From Dechloromonas hankyongensis (GTDB taxonomy: Bacteria > Pseudomonadota > Gammaproteobacteria > Burkholderiales > Rhodocyclaceae): a stretch of 64,000 bases of DNA. The position numbers were made by a program, and so were the translations under genes. The notes beneath the pieces were generated by a model that saw only the letters and a list, made by a program, of their open reading frames with translations, had not been told where the DNA came from and searched no databases. Position 1 is the first letter of the stretch, and every line of letters starts with the position of its first letter. The stretch is from the NCBI RefSeq assembly GCF_022012295.1, contig NZ_JAKLTN010000002.1, positions 806,001 through 870,000 of the forward strand, read 5' to 3'. Shown here in pieces: positions 55,427 through 64,000 of the stretch.

Positions 55427-58198
55427 ATGAATTCACTAATCCGGAATCTTCAAGAAAACCTGCCCGCCCGCCAGGTGATCACCGACGATCTGCGCCGTCT
55501 CGCCTACGGCACCGACGCCAGCTTCTATCGCCTGATCCCGCAGGTCGTCGCCGTCATCGAAAACGAGGACGAGGCGCGCGCCGTCCTCGCCGCTGCCCGC
55601 CAGAACCAGACGCCGGTCACCTTCCGCGCCGCCGGCACCAGCCTCTCCGGCCAGGCGCTGTCGGACGGCGTGCTGGCCCTGATCGGCGAAGGCTTCGCCA
55701 CCTTCGAGCTGGCCGACGACGCCAGCCAGGTGCGCGTCGGCCCGGGCATGGTTGGCGGCGAAGTCAATCGCCGGCTCGCCCCGCTCGGCAAGAAGATCGG
55801 CCCCGACCCGGCGTCGATCGGTGCCTGCAAGATCGGCGGCATTGCCGCCAACAACGCTTCCGGCATGTGCTGCGGCACGTCGCAGAACAGCTACAAGACC
55901 CTGGCCGGCCTGCGCGTCATGTTCGCCGACGGCACCCTGCTCGATAGCGAAGACCCGGCCAGCGTCGCCGCCTTCAAGCAGTCGCATGCCGCCCTGCTCG
56001 GCGAACTCGACCGGATCGGCAAGGAAACGCGGGCCAATCCGACACTGGCCAACCGCATCCGCCACAAATTCAAGATCAAGAACACGACCGGCTACAGCCT
56101 CAACGCCCTGGTCGATTTCGAAGACCCGATCGACATCCTCGCCCATCTGATGATCGGCTCCGAGGGCACCCTCGGCTTCATGACCCGCATCACCTACCAG
56201 ACGGTGGTCGAAGACCCGTGCAAGGCCTCGGCCCTGGTCTTCTTCCCGGATATCCGCTCGGCCTGCGAGGCCGTCGTCCGCCTCAAGCCGCAGCCGGTCG
56301 CCGCCGTCGAACTGCTCGACCGCCCGGCCATCCATTCCGTCGAGAACAAGCCCGGCCTGCCGACCATCATGCGCGAACTGGGCGAAGAAGCCGCTGCCCT
56401 GCTCATCGAAGTCCGTTCGCCGACCCCGGAAGGGCTGCAGGAAAAGATCACCACCGTGGTCGCCGCGATGGACGGCATCGCCACCGTCGAGCCGGTCCAG
56501 TTCTCGACCGACCCGGCCACCTGCGACATGTACTGGAAGGTGCGCAAGGGCACCTTCCCGGCCGTCGGCGCCATGCGCCGCACCGGCACCACGGTACTGA
56601 TCGAGGACGTCGCCTTCCCGATCGAGTCGCTGGCCGACGCCACCCTCGACCTGCAAGCGCTCCTGCGCCACCACGGCTACCACGAGGGCATCATTTTCGG
56701 CCACGCGCTGGAAGGCAACCTGCACTTCGTAATCACCCAGGACTTCGGCGACAAGGCCGAGATCGACCGCTACGCCCGCTTCATGGACGACCTGTGCAAG
56801 CTGGTGGTCGACAAATACGACGGCTCGCTGAAGGCCGAGCACGGCACCGGCCGCAACATGGCGCCGTTCGTCGAAATGGAATGGGGCAAGGAAGCGACCG
56901 ACCTGATGCGCCGCATCAAGGCCCTGTTCGACCCGGAAGGCCGCCTCAACCCCGGCGTCATCATCAACGACAACCCGCACGCCCACCTCGAGAACCTGAA
57001 GCCGATGCCTGCCGCCGAGGACGTGGTCGACCGCTGCATCGAATGCGGCTTCTGCGAACCGCTGTGCCCGTCGCACCGGCTGACCCTAAGCCCGCGCCAG
57101 CGCATCACCAGCGTGCGCGAACTGGCCCGTCGTGCCGCTGCCGGCGAACATGCCGAGTCCTTGAGCGAAGCCTATGCCTACATGGGCCTCGACACCTGCG
57201 CGGCCTGCGGCATGTGCTCGACGGCCTGCCCGGTCGGCATCGACACCGGCGACCTGACCCGCCGCCTGCGCGGCCGCCAGCTTGGCGACACCGCCCGCAG
57301 CCTGTACCAGTGGAGCGGCGAGAATTTCGGCACCTTCGCCGGCCTCGGCCGCACCGGCCTCACCATCGGCCATGCCGTTTCCGGCGTCCTCGGCGACAAG
57401 TTCGTCAGCCGGGTGACCGGCGGCGCGTGGCGCAAGGCCATGCCGCCGGCGGCCAAAGCGCCCGTCCAGCGGTCTTCCAAGGGCGATCCGGTGGTCTATT
57501 TCCCGACCTGCGGCGGCCGCATCTTCGGCCCGGCCGACGCCAACGACAAACAGCTCGGCGACGTCGTCCAGGAAGTGCTGATCCGTGCCGGCTACGCGCC
57601 CATCCTGCCCGAAGGCTTCACCCAGCTGTGCTGCGGCCAGACGCTGGCGAGCAAGGGCATGGCCGAGGAAGCCGAGGACATGTCGAACGCCCTGGAAGCC
57701 GCGCTGATGAAGGCCTCCGACAACGGCCGCATTCCGGTCATCATGGATGCCAGCGCCTGTTCGACGCGAATGCAGAAGCACCTCGCCGGCCGCATCAAGC
57801 TCTACGACTTCCACGAGTTCGCCCACGACGCCCTGCTGCCGCGCCTGATGATCACCAAGCAGGCCGGCCCGGTCGCCCTGCACGTCAATTGCAGCGTCAA
57901 GCGCACCGGCGCCGACGGCAAGCTGCGCGCCTTGCTCAAGGCCTGCGTCGACGAAATCGTCGAACCGTCCAGCACCACCTGCTGCGGCTTCGGCGGCGAC
58001 CGCGGCTTCGCCGTGCCGGAACTGAACCAGCACGCCCTGCGCCACATTCACAATGAGCTGCCGGCCAACTGCGCCTGCGGCGTTTCCACCAACCGCACTT
58101 GCGAAATCGGGTTGACCGCCGAAACCGGCCGCACGTACCGCTCGATCGCCTATCTGCTCGAGGCCTGCTCGCGCAAGGAGGACGCCATGACCTGCTGA
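55427..58198 (+). CDS. FAD- and Fe-S-containing D-lactate dehydrogenase (Dld-II type)
   Basis: This is a 923-residue fusion. An FAD-binding PCMH domain (about 30-260, FRAAGTSLSGQALSDGVL, GPDPASIGACKIGGIAANN) comes first. An FAD-oxidase C-terminal domain follows (HALEGNLHFVI, GTGRNMAPFVEMEWG). Two 4Fe-4S motifs come next (CIECGFCEPLCPSH about 538-551, CAACGMCSTACPVG about 587-600). Cysteine-rich CCG regions end it (CCGQTL, CCGFGGDRGFAVPE). It oxidises D-lactate to pyruvate at the membrane; 2-hydroxyglutarate dehydrogenase is a related possibility. Context between lut genes and lctP favours D-lactate. Confidence 0.93.
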   Translation: MNSLIRNLQENLPARQVITDDLRRLAYGTDASFYRLIPQVVAVIENEDEARAVLAAARQNQTPVTFRAAGTSLSGQALSDGVLALIGEGFATFELADDASQVRVGPGMVGGEVNRRLAPLGKKIGPDPASIGACKIGGIAANNASGMCCGTSQNSYKTLAGLRVMFADGTLLDSEDPASVAAFKQSHAALLGELDRIGKETRANPTLANRIRHKFKIKNTTGYSLNALVDFEDPIDILAHLMIGSEGTLGFMTRITYQTVVEDPCKASALVFFPDIRSACEAVVRLKPQPVAAVELLDRPAIHSVENKPGLPTIMRELGEEAAALLIEVRSPTPEGLQEKITTVVAAMDGIATVEPVQFSTDPATCDMYWKVRKGTFPAVGAMRRTGTTVLIEDVAFPIESLADATLDLQALLRHHGYHEGIIFGHALEGNLHFVITQDFGDKAEIDRYARFMDDLCKLVVDKYDGSLKAEHGTGRNMAPFVEMEWGKEATDLMRRIKALFDPEGRLNPGVIINDNPHAHLENLKPMPAAEDVVDRCIECGFCEPLCPSHRLTLSPRQRITSVRELARRAAAGEHAESLSEAYAYMGLDTCAACGMCSTACPVGIDTGDLTRRLRGRQLGDTARSLYQWSGENFGTFAGLGRTGLTIGHAVSGVLGDKFVSRVTGGAWRKAMPPAAKAPVQRSSKGDPVVYFPTCGGRIFGPADANDKQLGDVVQEVLIRAGYAPILPEGFTQLCCGQTLASKGMAEEAEDMSNALEAALMKASDNGRIPVIMDASACSTRMQKHLAGRIKLYDFHEFAHDALLPRLMITKQAGPVALHVNCSVKRTGADGKLRALLKACVDEIVEPSSTTCCGFGGDRGFAVPELNQHALRHIHNELPANCACGVSTNRTCEIGLTAETGRTYRSIAYLLEACSRKEDAMTC

Positions 58199-58334
58199 GG
58201 AGGGGGAGACAAAAGAAAATCCGGCCATGAGCTGCGAACTCAAGGCCGGGCATAAGCAGTGACACGCTCTGTGGCCGCCGGAATCGGTAAAAACTGACGG
58301 CTATCTGACTATTTTTTGTTATGAGGGTAATTCT

Positions 58335-60155
58335 ATGACTTGGCAAATGAATGTCGACCCGCTCGGCAACATTGGCTTGTCCGCGCTGGTCGCGGCGATT
58401 CCAATCTTCTTCCTGTTCTGGGCGCTGGCCATCAAGCGCATGAAGGGCCAGTACGCGGCCCTCGGCGGTACCGGCCTGGCCATCGCCATCGCCATCGGCG
58501 TCTACAAGATGCCGGCCGACCTGGCTGGCCTGGCCACGCTGTACGGCGGCGCCTTCGGCCTGTTCCCGGTGTGCTGGATCGTCATCACCGCGCTGTTCAT
58601 CTACAACATGTCGGTGAAGACCGGCCAGTTCGAAGTCATCAAGAATTCGCTGGCTTCCATCTCCGATGACCGCCGCCTGCAGGCGCTGCTGATCGCCTTC
58701 TCGTTCGGTGCCTTCATCGAGGGTGCTGCCGGTTTCGGCACGCCGGTGGCGATCACCGCCGCGATGCTCGCCGGTCTCGGCTTCAACCCGCTGTACGCTG
58801 CCTGTATCTGCCTGCTCGCCAACACGGCGCCGGTGGCCTGGGGCGCGATCGGCATCCCCATCGTCGTCGGTGGCCAGGTTGCCGGCATTCCGGACGTCGC
58901 CCTGTCCCAGATGGTCGGCCGCACCCTGCCGCTGATCTCCATCTTCATCCCGCTCTACCTGGTCATCGTCATGGCCGGCTGGAAGAAGGGCTGGGAAGTG
59001 TGGCCCGCCTGCTTCGTCAGCGGCGGCTCTTTCGCCATCGCCCAGTACTTCTCGGCCAACTCGCCGATCACCGCCCCGCTGCTGCCGGACATCATCGCTT
59101 CCCTGTCCTCCATCGTGTGCACCGTGGTCTTCCTGAAGTTCTGGCATCCGAAGGAAAGCTGGCACTTTGCCGATGAGCCGAAGAGCATGGGCAAGCAGGA
59201 ACTGCGTTACACCGGCGGCCAGATCTTCCGCGCCTGGGCACCGTTCCTGATCCTGTCGCTGTTCGTCTGCGCCTGGGGTATCAAGCCGGTCAACCAGGCC
59301 CTGAACCAGGTCACCGAAATGGTGTTCAACTTCAAGATCCCGGTCTCCGGTCTCGACAAGCTGGTCATCGACCAGGCCGGCAAGCCGAAGGCTGCCGTGT
59401 ACAACTTCAACGTGCTGTCCGCTGCCGGCACCGCGATCCTGTTCGCCTGGTTCTTCTCCATCGTCGTCATGGGCGCTTCGCTGAAGACCGCCGCCGGCGT
59501 CGCCAAGGACACGCTGACCACGCTGAAGTGGCCGATCGTCACCATCGCCACCATTCTCGGCTTCGCCTACATCATGAACTTCTCGGGCATGGCCATCACC
59601 CTCGGCTACGCTTTCGCCGAAACCGGCGTCATGTTCCCGTTCTTCGCCGCCTTCCTCGGCTGGCTCGGCGTCTTCATGACCGGTTCCGACACCTCGACCA
59701 ACGCGCTGTTCGGCAAGCTGCAAGCCGTCACCGCCGAGAAGATCGGCATCGACCCGGTGATCACCATGTCGGCCAACACCTGCGGCGGCGTCTGCGGCAA
59801 GATGATCTCGCCGCAATCGATCGCCGTTGCCACCGGCGCCACCGGCCTGGTCGGCAAGGAATCGGACATCTTCCGCTTCACGTTCAAGCACTCGCTGGCC
59901 CTGACCTTCATCGTCGGCGTGCTGCACATGCTGTGGTCGTACGTCTTCCCGGGCATCGTGCCGGCCTACGTCAAGCCGGTCGCCGCCGCTGCTGCCGCCG
60001 TTGCTGCCGGTGCCAAGGCCGCGATCAATCCGGACGGCCTGATGTGGCTGGGCGTCTTCGTCGGCATCATCACCTGCGTCACGCTGCTGGCCCGTGCCAT
60101 CGGCGCCAACCTCGAAGCTCCTGTCGAGGGGCATGACGAGGTTCATTTCCACTAA
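58335..60155 (+). CDS. lctP: L-lactate permease
   Basis: This 606-residue LctP-family permease has a dozen or more membrane helices, for example IFFLFWALAIKR, EGAAGFGTPVAITAAMLAGLGF and GSDTSTNALFGKLQ, the last two being family hallmarks. MSANTCGGVCGKMISPQSIA and a C-terminal helix are also present. It imports lactate with protons. It sits between the D-lactate dehydrogenase gene and uspA. Two hairpins follow (60167-60192 and 60221-60241), neither with a long U-run. Confidence 0.96.
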   Translation: MTWQMNVDPLGNIGLSALVAAIPIFFLFWALAIKRMKGQYAALGGTGLAIAIAIGVYKMPADLAGLATLYGGAFGLFPVCWIVITALFIYNMSVKTGQFEVIKNSLASISDDRRLQALLIAFSFGAFIEGAAGFGTPVAITAAMLAGLGFNPLYAACICLLANTAPVAWGAIGIPIVVGGQVAGIPDVALSQMVGRTLPLISIFIPLYLVIVMAGWKKGWEVWPACFVSGGSFAIAQYFSANSPITAPLLPDIIASLSSIVCTVVFLKFWHPKESWHFADEPKSMGKQELRYTGGQIFRAWAPFLILSLFVCAWGIKPVNQALNQVTEMVFNFKIPVSGLDKLVIDQAGKPKAAVYNFNVLSAAGTAILFAWFFSIVVMGASLKTAAGVAKDTLTTLKWPIVTIATILGFAYIMNFSGMAITLGYAFAETGVMFPFFAAFLGWLGVFMTGSDTSTNALFGKLQAVTAEKIGIDPVITMSANTCGGVCGKMISPQSIAVATGATGLVGKESDIFRFTFKHSLALTFIVGVLHMLWSYVFPGIVPAYVKPVAAAAAAVAAGAKAAINPDGLMWLGVFVGIITCVTLLARAIGANLEAPVEGHDEVHFH

Positions 60156-60166
60156 GCGGAAATGTC

Positions 60167-60241
60167 GGTTCGGGGCGGGTCCGCCCCGAACCTCCCCTGA
60201 GGATTTCCCTAACTGCGTCGAAGGTAGCGTCTTGCTACCTT
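60167..60241 (+). terminator. Two hairpins after lctP, possible weak terminators
   Basis: GGTTCGGGGCGG (60167-60178) with CCGCCCCGAACC (60181-60192), and AAGGTAGC (60221-60228) with GCTACCTT (60234-60241). Neither has a proper T-run, so readthrough into uspA is possible. Confidence 0.4.
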
Positions 60242-60274
60242 TACGCCGTTAAACATCATTCACAGGAGCACGCC

Positions 60275-60721
60275 ATGTACCAGAACATTTTGGTCGCCAT
60301 CGACGATAGCGAAACTTCGCGTTGCGCACTGGCAGAAGCAAAGCACATCGCCAGGACCAGTCAGGCGAAACTTTATATCGTCCATGTGGTCGATGAAGTT
60401 CTCCTCAGCATGCACGGCCATGCGATGCTCGATATGGGTGGCGCCGATGTGGCTGTCACCAATCTTCGTCGCGCCGGGCAGGCACTGCTCGACAATGCAC
60501 TGCAGGATGTCGGCGGGATGGAAGTAGAAGCTGTCCTGCTGGAAGCGCAAAAACGCCGCGTCTCCGAAACCATTGCCGACAAGGCCAAGGAACTCGCGGT
60601 CGATCTGATCGTCATCGGCCGTCATGGCCAGCGCGGCCTCGCCACGCTGCTCCTTGGCTCGGTCGCCGAACAACTGGCTAAAATCTCCAACGCCTCCGTA
60701 CTTCTCGTCAGGAAACACTAA
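60275..60721 (+). CDS. Universal stress protein UspA family
   Basis: This 148-residue single-domain UspA protein shows ILVAIDDSETS at the N-terminus and the ATP-binding pattern G-x2-G-x9-G-S in GRHGQRGLATLLLGSVAE near the C-terminus. It probably binds ATP and supports stress survival; the partner is unknown. The TAA stop shares its last A with the ppc ATG, so the two genes are translationally coupled, an unusual link between a stress protein and a carbon enzyme. Confidence 0.95.
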   Translation: MYQNILVAIDDSETSRCALAEAKHIARTSQAKLYIVHVVDEVLLSMHGHAMLDMGGADVAVTNLRRAGQALLDNALQDVGGMEVEAVLLEAQKRRVSETIADKAKELAVDLIVIGRHGQRGLATLLLGSVAEQLAKISNASVLLVRKH

Positions 60722-63483
60722 TGCATCACAACACGCTCGACACCCAAAAGGAAGAACCGCTCCGCAATGACATCCGCCTGCTCGGTCGCATTCTGGGCGA
60801 CACCGTCCGGGAACAGGAAGGCGAAACGGTTTTTGACATTGTCGAGCGTGTCCGCCAGACCGCGGTGCGCTTCGCCCGCGACAACGATCCCGCGGCCCGC
60901 GCCGAACTGGCCGCCCTGCTCGACCCGCTGCCGCGCGAGACCACGCAAGCCGTCGTCCGCGCCTTCAGCTACTTCCTGCAACTGGCCAACATCGCCGAGG
61001 ACGAGCACCACATCCGCCGCCGCCGCGCCCACGACTTCGCCGGCTCGCCGCCGCGTGAAGGCAGCCTGGTGCACGCCCTCGACGCCCTGGCCGGTGCCGA
61101 CGTGTCGCCCGACACCATCGCCGACTTCTTCGCCCACGCCCTGGTCGCCCCGGTGCTCACTGCCCACCCGACCGAAGTGCAGCGCCAGAGCCTGATCCGC
61201 AACCATCGCGACGTCGCCCGCCTGCTCGACCAGCGCGAGCGCCTGCAGATGACGCCGGACGAGGAGGCCGACAACGACCTCGCCCTGGCCAACTCCATCC
61301 TCACCCTGTGGCAGTCGCGCATGCTGCGCCCGGTCCGGCTCAAGGTCATCGACGAGGTGAAGAACGGCATCACCTACTTCAAGGAAACCTTCTTCACCGA
61401 ATTGCCGCGCCTCTACATCCAGGCCACCCAGCAGTTGCAGAAGCGCTATCCGGAGAAGATCTGGGCCCTGCCGCCCTTCTTCCGCGTCGGTTCCTGGATC
61501 GGCGGCGACCGTGACGGCAACCCCTTCGTCACCGCCGAAATCCTGCGCGAGGCGCTGCGCCTGCAATCGGCCGCCACGCTCAACCACTACCTGGAAGAAG
61601 TGCATGAGCTGGGCGGCGAGCTGCCGCTCTCCGACCTGCTGATCAAGGTCACGCCCGAACTGCTCGCCCTCGCCGAGCACTCGACCGACCATTCGCCGCA
61701 ACGCGTGGATGAGCCGTATCGTCGTGCCCTGTCCGGGATCTATGCCCGCCTGGCCGCCACTGCCCGCTTCCTGGATGGCATCGAGCCGGTCCGCCACGAA
61801 ATCGGCAGCGCCGAACCCTACGCCACGCCGGATGCCCTGCGCAACGACCTCAAGGTGCTGACCAATTCCTTGAAACTCAACGGCAGCGCCGCGCTGGCCG
61901 GCGGCCGCCTGCGCCGCCTGCGCCGCGCCGTGCAGGTCTTCGGCTTCCATCTGGCCCCGATCGATCTGCGCCAGAATTCCGACGTGCACGCCCGCTCGGT
62001 GGCCGAACTGCTGGCCAAGGCCGGCCGTTGCCCGGACTACGAGGCGCTGCCCGAAGCCCAGCGCATCCAGCTGCTGATCGAGGAAATCGCCACGCCGCGC
62101 CCGCTCTACTCGCCGTACATCGACTACAGCGAGGAAACCTGCGGCGAACTGAACATCTTCTTCGCCGCCCACGACCTGCGCGGCAAGTACGGCGCCGCCG
62201 CGCTACCCAACTGCATCATCTCGAAGACCGACGGCGTCTCCGACCTGCTCGAACTGGCGCTGCTGCTCAAGGAATCCGGCCTGCTGCTGCCCGGCGAGAA
62301 GCCGCGCCTCGACGTCAACATCATCCCGCTGTTCGAGACCATCGAGGACTTGCAGAAGAGCGCCGTCACCATGAACGGCATCTTCCAGCTGCCGGCCTAC
62401 CGCGAACTGATTGCCGGCCGCGGCAACGAGCACGAAGTCATGCTCGGCTACTCCGATTCCAACAAGGATGGCGGCTTCCTGACCTCGGGCTGGGAACTGT
62501 ACAAGGCCGAGATCGAGCTGACCCGCGTCTTCCAGCAGCACGGCGTCCGCCTGCGGCTGTTCCACGGTCGCGGCGGCTCGGTCGGCCGCGGCGGCGGCCC
62601 GTCCTATCACGCCATCCTGGCCCAGCCGGCCGGCGCCGTGTCCGGCCAGATCCGCCTGACCGAACAGGGCGAAGTGATCTCGACCAAGTACGGCAACCCG
62701 GACACCGGCCGCCGCAACCTGGAAGTCCTGCTCGCCGCCACGCTGGAGGCCAGCCTGACCGACCACGAGAACCAGATCGAACCGGCCCAGCCTTTCCATG
62801 CCGTGATGGACGAACTGTCGCAACGCGCCTTCAACGCCTATCGCGGCCTGGTCTACGAAACGCCGGGCTTCACCACCTATTTCCGGCAATCGACCGTCGT
62901 TTCCGAAATCGCCTCGCTCAACATCGGCAGCCGCCCGGCGTCGCGCAAGGCCTCAGATCGCATCGAAGACCTGCGCGCCATTCCCTGGGTGTTCTCCTGG
63001 GCACAGTGCCGCCTGATGCTTCCCGGCTGGTACGGTTTCGGCTCGGCGGTCGACGGCTACCTGGCCAACAACCCGGATGGCCTGGCTACCCTGCGCCGCA
63101 TGCTCAAATCCTGGCCTTTCTTCCGCACGCTGCTCTCCAACATGGACATGGTGCTGGCCAAAACCGATCTCGCCATCGCCTCGCGCTATGCCGAACTGGT
63201 CAGCGACGCCGACCTGCGCGAGCGCATCTTCAGCCGCATCACGGCGGAATGGGAACTGACCCGCAAGCACCTGCTGGCCATCGAGGAACAGGACGAACTG
63301 CTTGCCGACAATGCCATGCTGCGCAATTCGCTCAAGCTGCGCGCCCCGTACATGGACCCGCTGAATCACCTGCAAGTCGAGCTGCTCAAGCGGCACCGGG
63401 CCGGTGACACCGACGAGCGCGTCGCCCGCGGAATCCACCTGGCCATCAACGGCATCGCTTCGGGTTTGAGGAACAGCGGTTAA
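60721..63483 (+). CDS. ppc: Phosphoenolpyruvate carboxylase
   Basis: This 920-residue anaplerotic enzyme forms oxaloacetate from PEP and bicarbonate. Active-site blocks are LTAHPTEVQRQSL (about 140), GGDRDGNPFVT (about 262), GYSDSNKDGGFLTS and FHGRGGSVGRGGGPSYHAI. The C-terminus ends RNSG, in agreement with the family (xNTG). It is allosterically regulated in relatives. It is 9 nt upstream of the PEP synthase regulatory gene, which links two enzymes at the PEP node. Confidence 0.97.
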   Translation: MHHNTLDTQKEEPLRNDIRLLGRILGDTVREQEGETVFDIVERVRQTAVRFARDNDPAARAELAALLDPLPRETTQAVVRAFSYFLQLANIAEDEHHIRRRRAHDFAGSPPREGSLVHALDALAGADVSPDTIADFFAHALVAPVLTAHPTEVQRQSLIRNHRDVARLLDQRERLQMTPDEEADNDLALANSILTLWQSRMLRPVRLKVIDEVKNGITYFKETFFTELPRLYIQATQQLQKRYPEKIWALPPFFRVGSWIGGDRDGNPFVTAEILREALRLQSAATLNHYLEEVHELGGELPLSDLLIKVTPELLALAEHSTDHSPQRVDEPYRRALSGIYARLAATARFLDGIEPVRHEIGSAEPYATPDALRNDLKVLTNSLKLNGSAALAGGRLRRLRRAVQVFGFHLAPIDLRQNSDVHARSVAELLAKAGRCPDYEALPEAQRIQLLIEEIATPRPLYSPYIDYSEETCGELNIFFAAHDLRGKYGAAALPNCIISKTDGVSDLLELALLLKESGLLLPGEKPRLDVNIIPLFETIEDLQKSAVTMNGIFQLPAYRELIAGRGNEHEVMLGYSDSNKDGGFLTSGWELYKAEIELTRVFQQHGVRLRLFHGRGGSVGRGGGPSYHAILAQPAGAVSGQIRLTEQGEVISTKYGNPDTGRRNLEVLLAATLEASLTDHENQIEPAQPFHAVMDELSQRAFNAYRGLVYETPGFTTYFRQSTVVSEIASLNIGSRPASRKASDRIEDLRAIPWVFSWAQCRLMLPGWYGFGSAVDGYLANNPDGLATLRRMLKSWPFFRTLLSNMDMVLAKTDLAIASRYAELVSDADLRERIFSRITAEWELTRKHLLAIEEQDELLADNAMLRNSLKLRAPYMDPLNHLQVELLKRHRAGDTDERVARGIHLAINGIASGLRNSG

Positions 63484-64000
<517 letters not shown>

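Noticed and set aside
57936..60152. Long open frame on the minus strand across the lctP and dehydrogenase genes
   Set aside because: It is antisense to lctP and the end of the D-lactate dehydrogenase gene; composition is that of a shadow frame.

Overview
The window looks like a chromosomal segment of a GC-rich betaproteobacterium, most probably of the order Rhodocyclales (Dechloromonas/Azonexus-like). Supporting signs are the gene order thrS-infC-rpmI-rplT-pheST-ihfA-merR-tRNA-Pro, a PEP-CTERM protein behind a sigma-54 promoter, c-type cytochromes, and a lactate-centred respiratory metabolism. Genus level is an inference from gene content, not from a search.

Layout. 1-2000 (minus): end of an M50 protease gene, then a YciO/PHP pair. 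1910-6755 (plus): a glycine riboswitch with two aptamers, a terminator, and the glycine cleavage operon gcvT-gcvH-gcvP. 6800-9320: a small secreted repeat protein, a 550-base stretch without a clear gene, a conserved hypothetical and a DnaJ-like protein. 9370-12750 (minus): the dTDP-rhamnose genes rfbBDAC. 12890-17200: YceH, a DEDDy exonuclease, two small genes including a GIY-YIG protein, tRNA-Ser, lysC and a histone-deacetylase-fold enzyme. 17320-22205 (plus): moxR, DUF58, tgpA-like transglutaminase and mltB, ending in a tail-to-tail overlap with rpoS. 25730-22170 (minus): hns-like, surE, pcm, nlpD, rpoS. 33510-25830 (minus): tRNA-Val, thrS, infC (apparent AUC start), rpmI, rplT, pheS, pheT, ihfA, merR-like, tRNA-Pro. 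33610-34950 (plus): a small membrane protein, slyX and a DHH-family phosphohydrolase. 35148-36901: an AT-rich orphan P-loop ATPase next to tRNA-Asn. 42940-37000 (minus): dinG-like helicase, an ATP-grasp-like protein, mobB, moeA, moaD, ylqF. 43090-49030: a DMT transporter, malonyl-CoA decarboxylase, periplasmic proteins, an FKBP isomerase, the PEP-CTERM protein and two cytochromes.

49089-64000 is a functional cluster around lactate, pyruvate and PEP. A GntR/FCD regulator lies upstream of ppsA on the minus strand and is divergent from lutA-lutC-lutB. An FAD/Fe-S D-lactate dehydrogenase, lactate permease lctP, uspA, ppc and the start of the PEP synthase regulatory protein follow. Together these import lactate, oxidise both isomers to pyruvate, and feed PEP and oxaloacetate. 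Three copies of TGGTNNNACCA lie around the regulator start and in front of lutA and are probable operators.

The most unusual items are the orphan ATPase with a degenerate nuclease-like C-terminus beside tRNA-Asn, the sigma-54/inverted-repeat control region of the PEP-CTERM gene with its P-domain-like product, the widely spaced two-aptamer glycine riboswitch, the non-canonical infC start, and a secreted protein with three G-E-x-P-[ST]-x-Y repeats. No CRISPR array, complete insertion sequence or prophage was seen.
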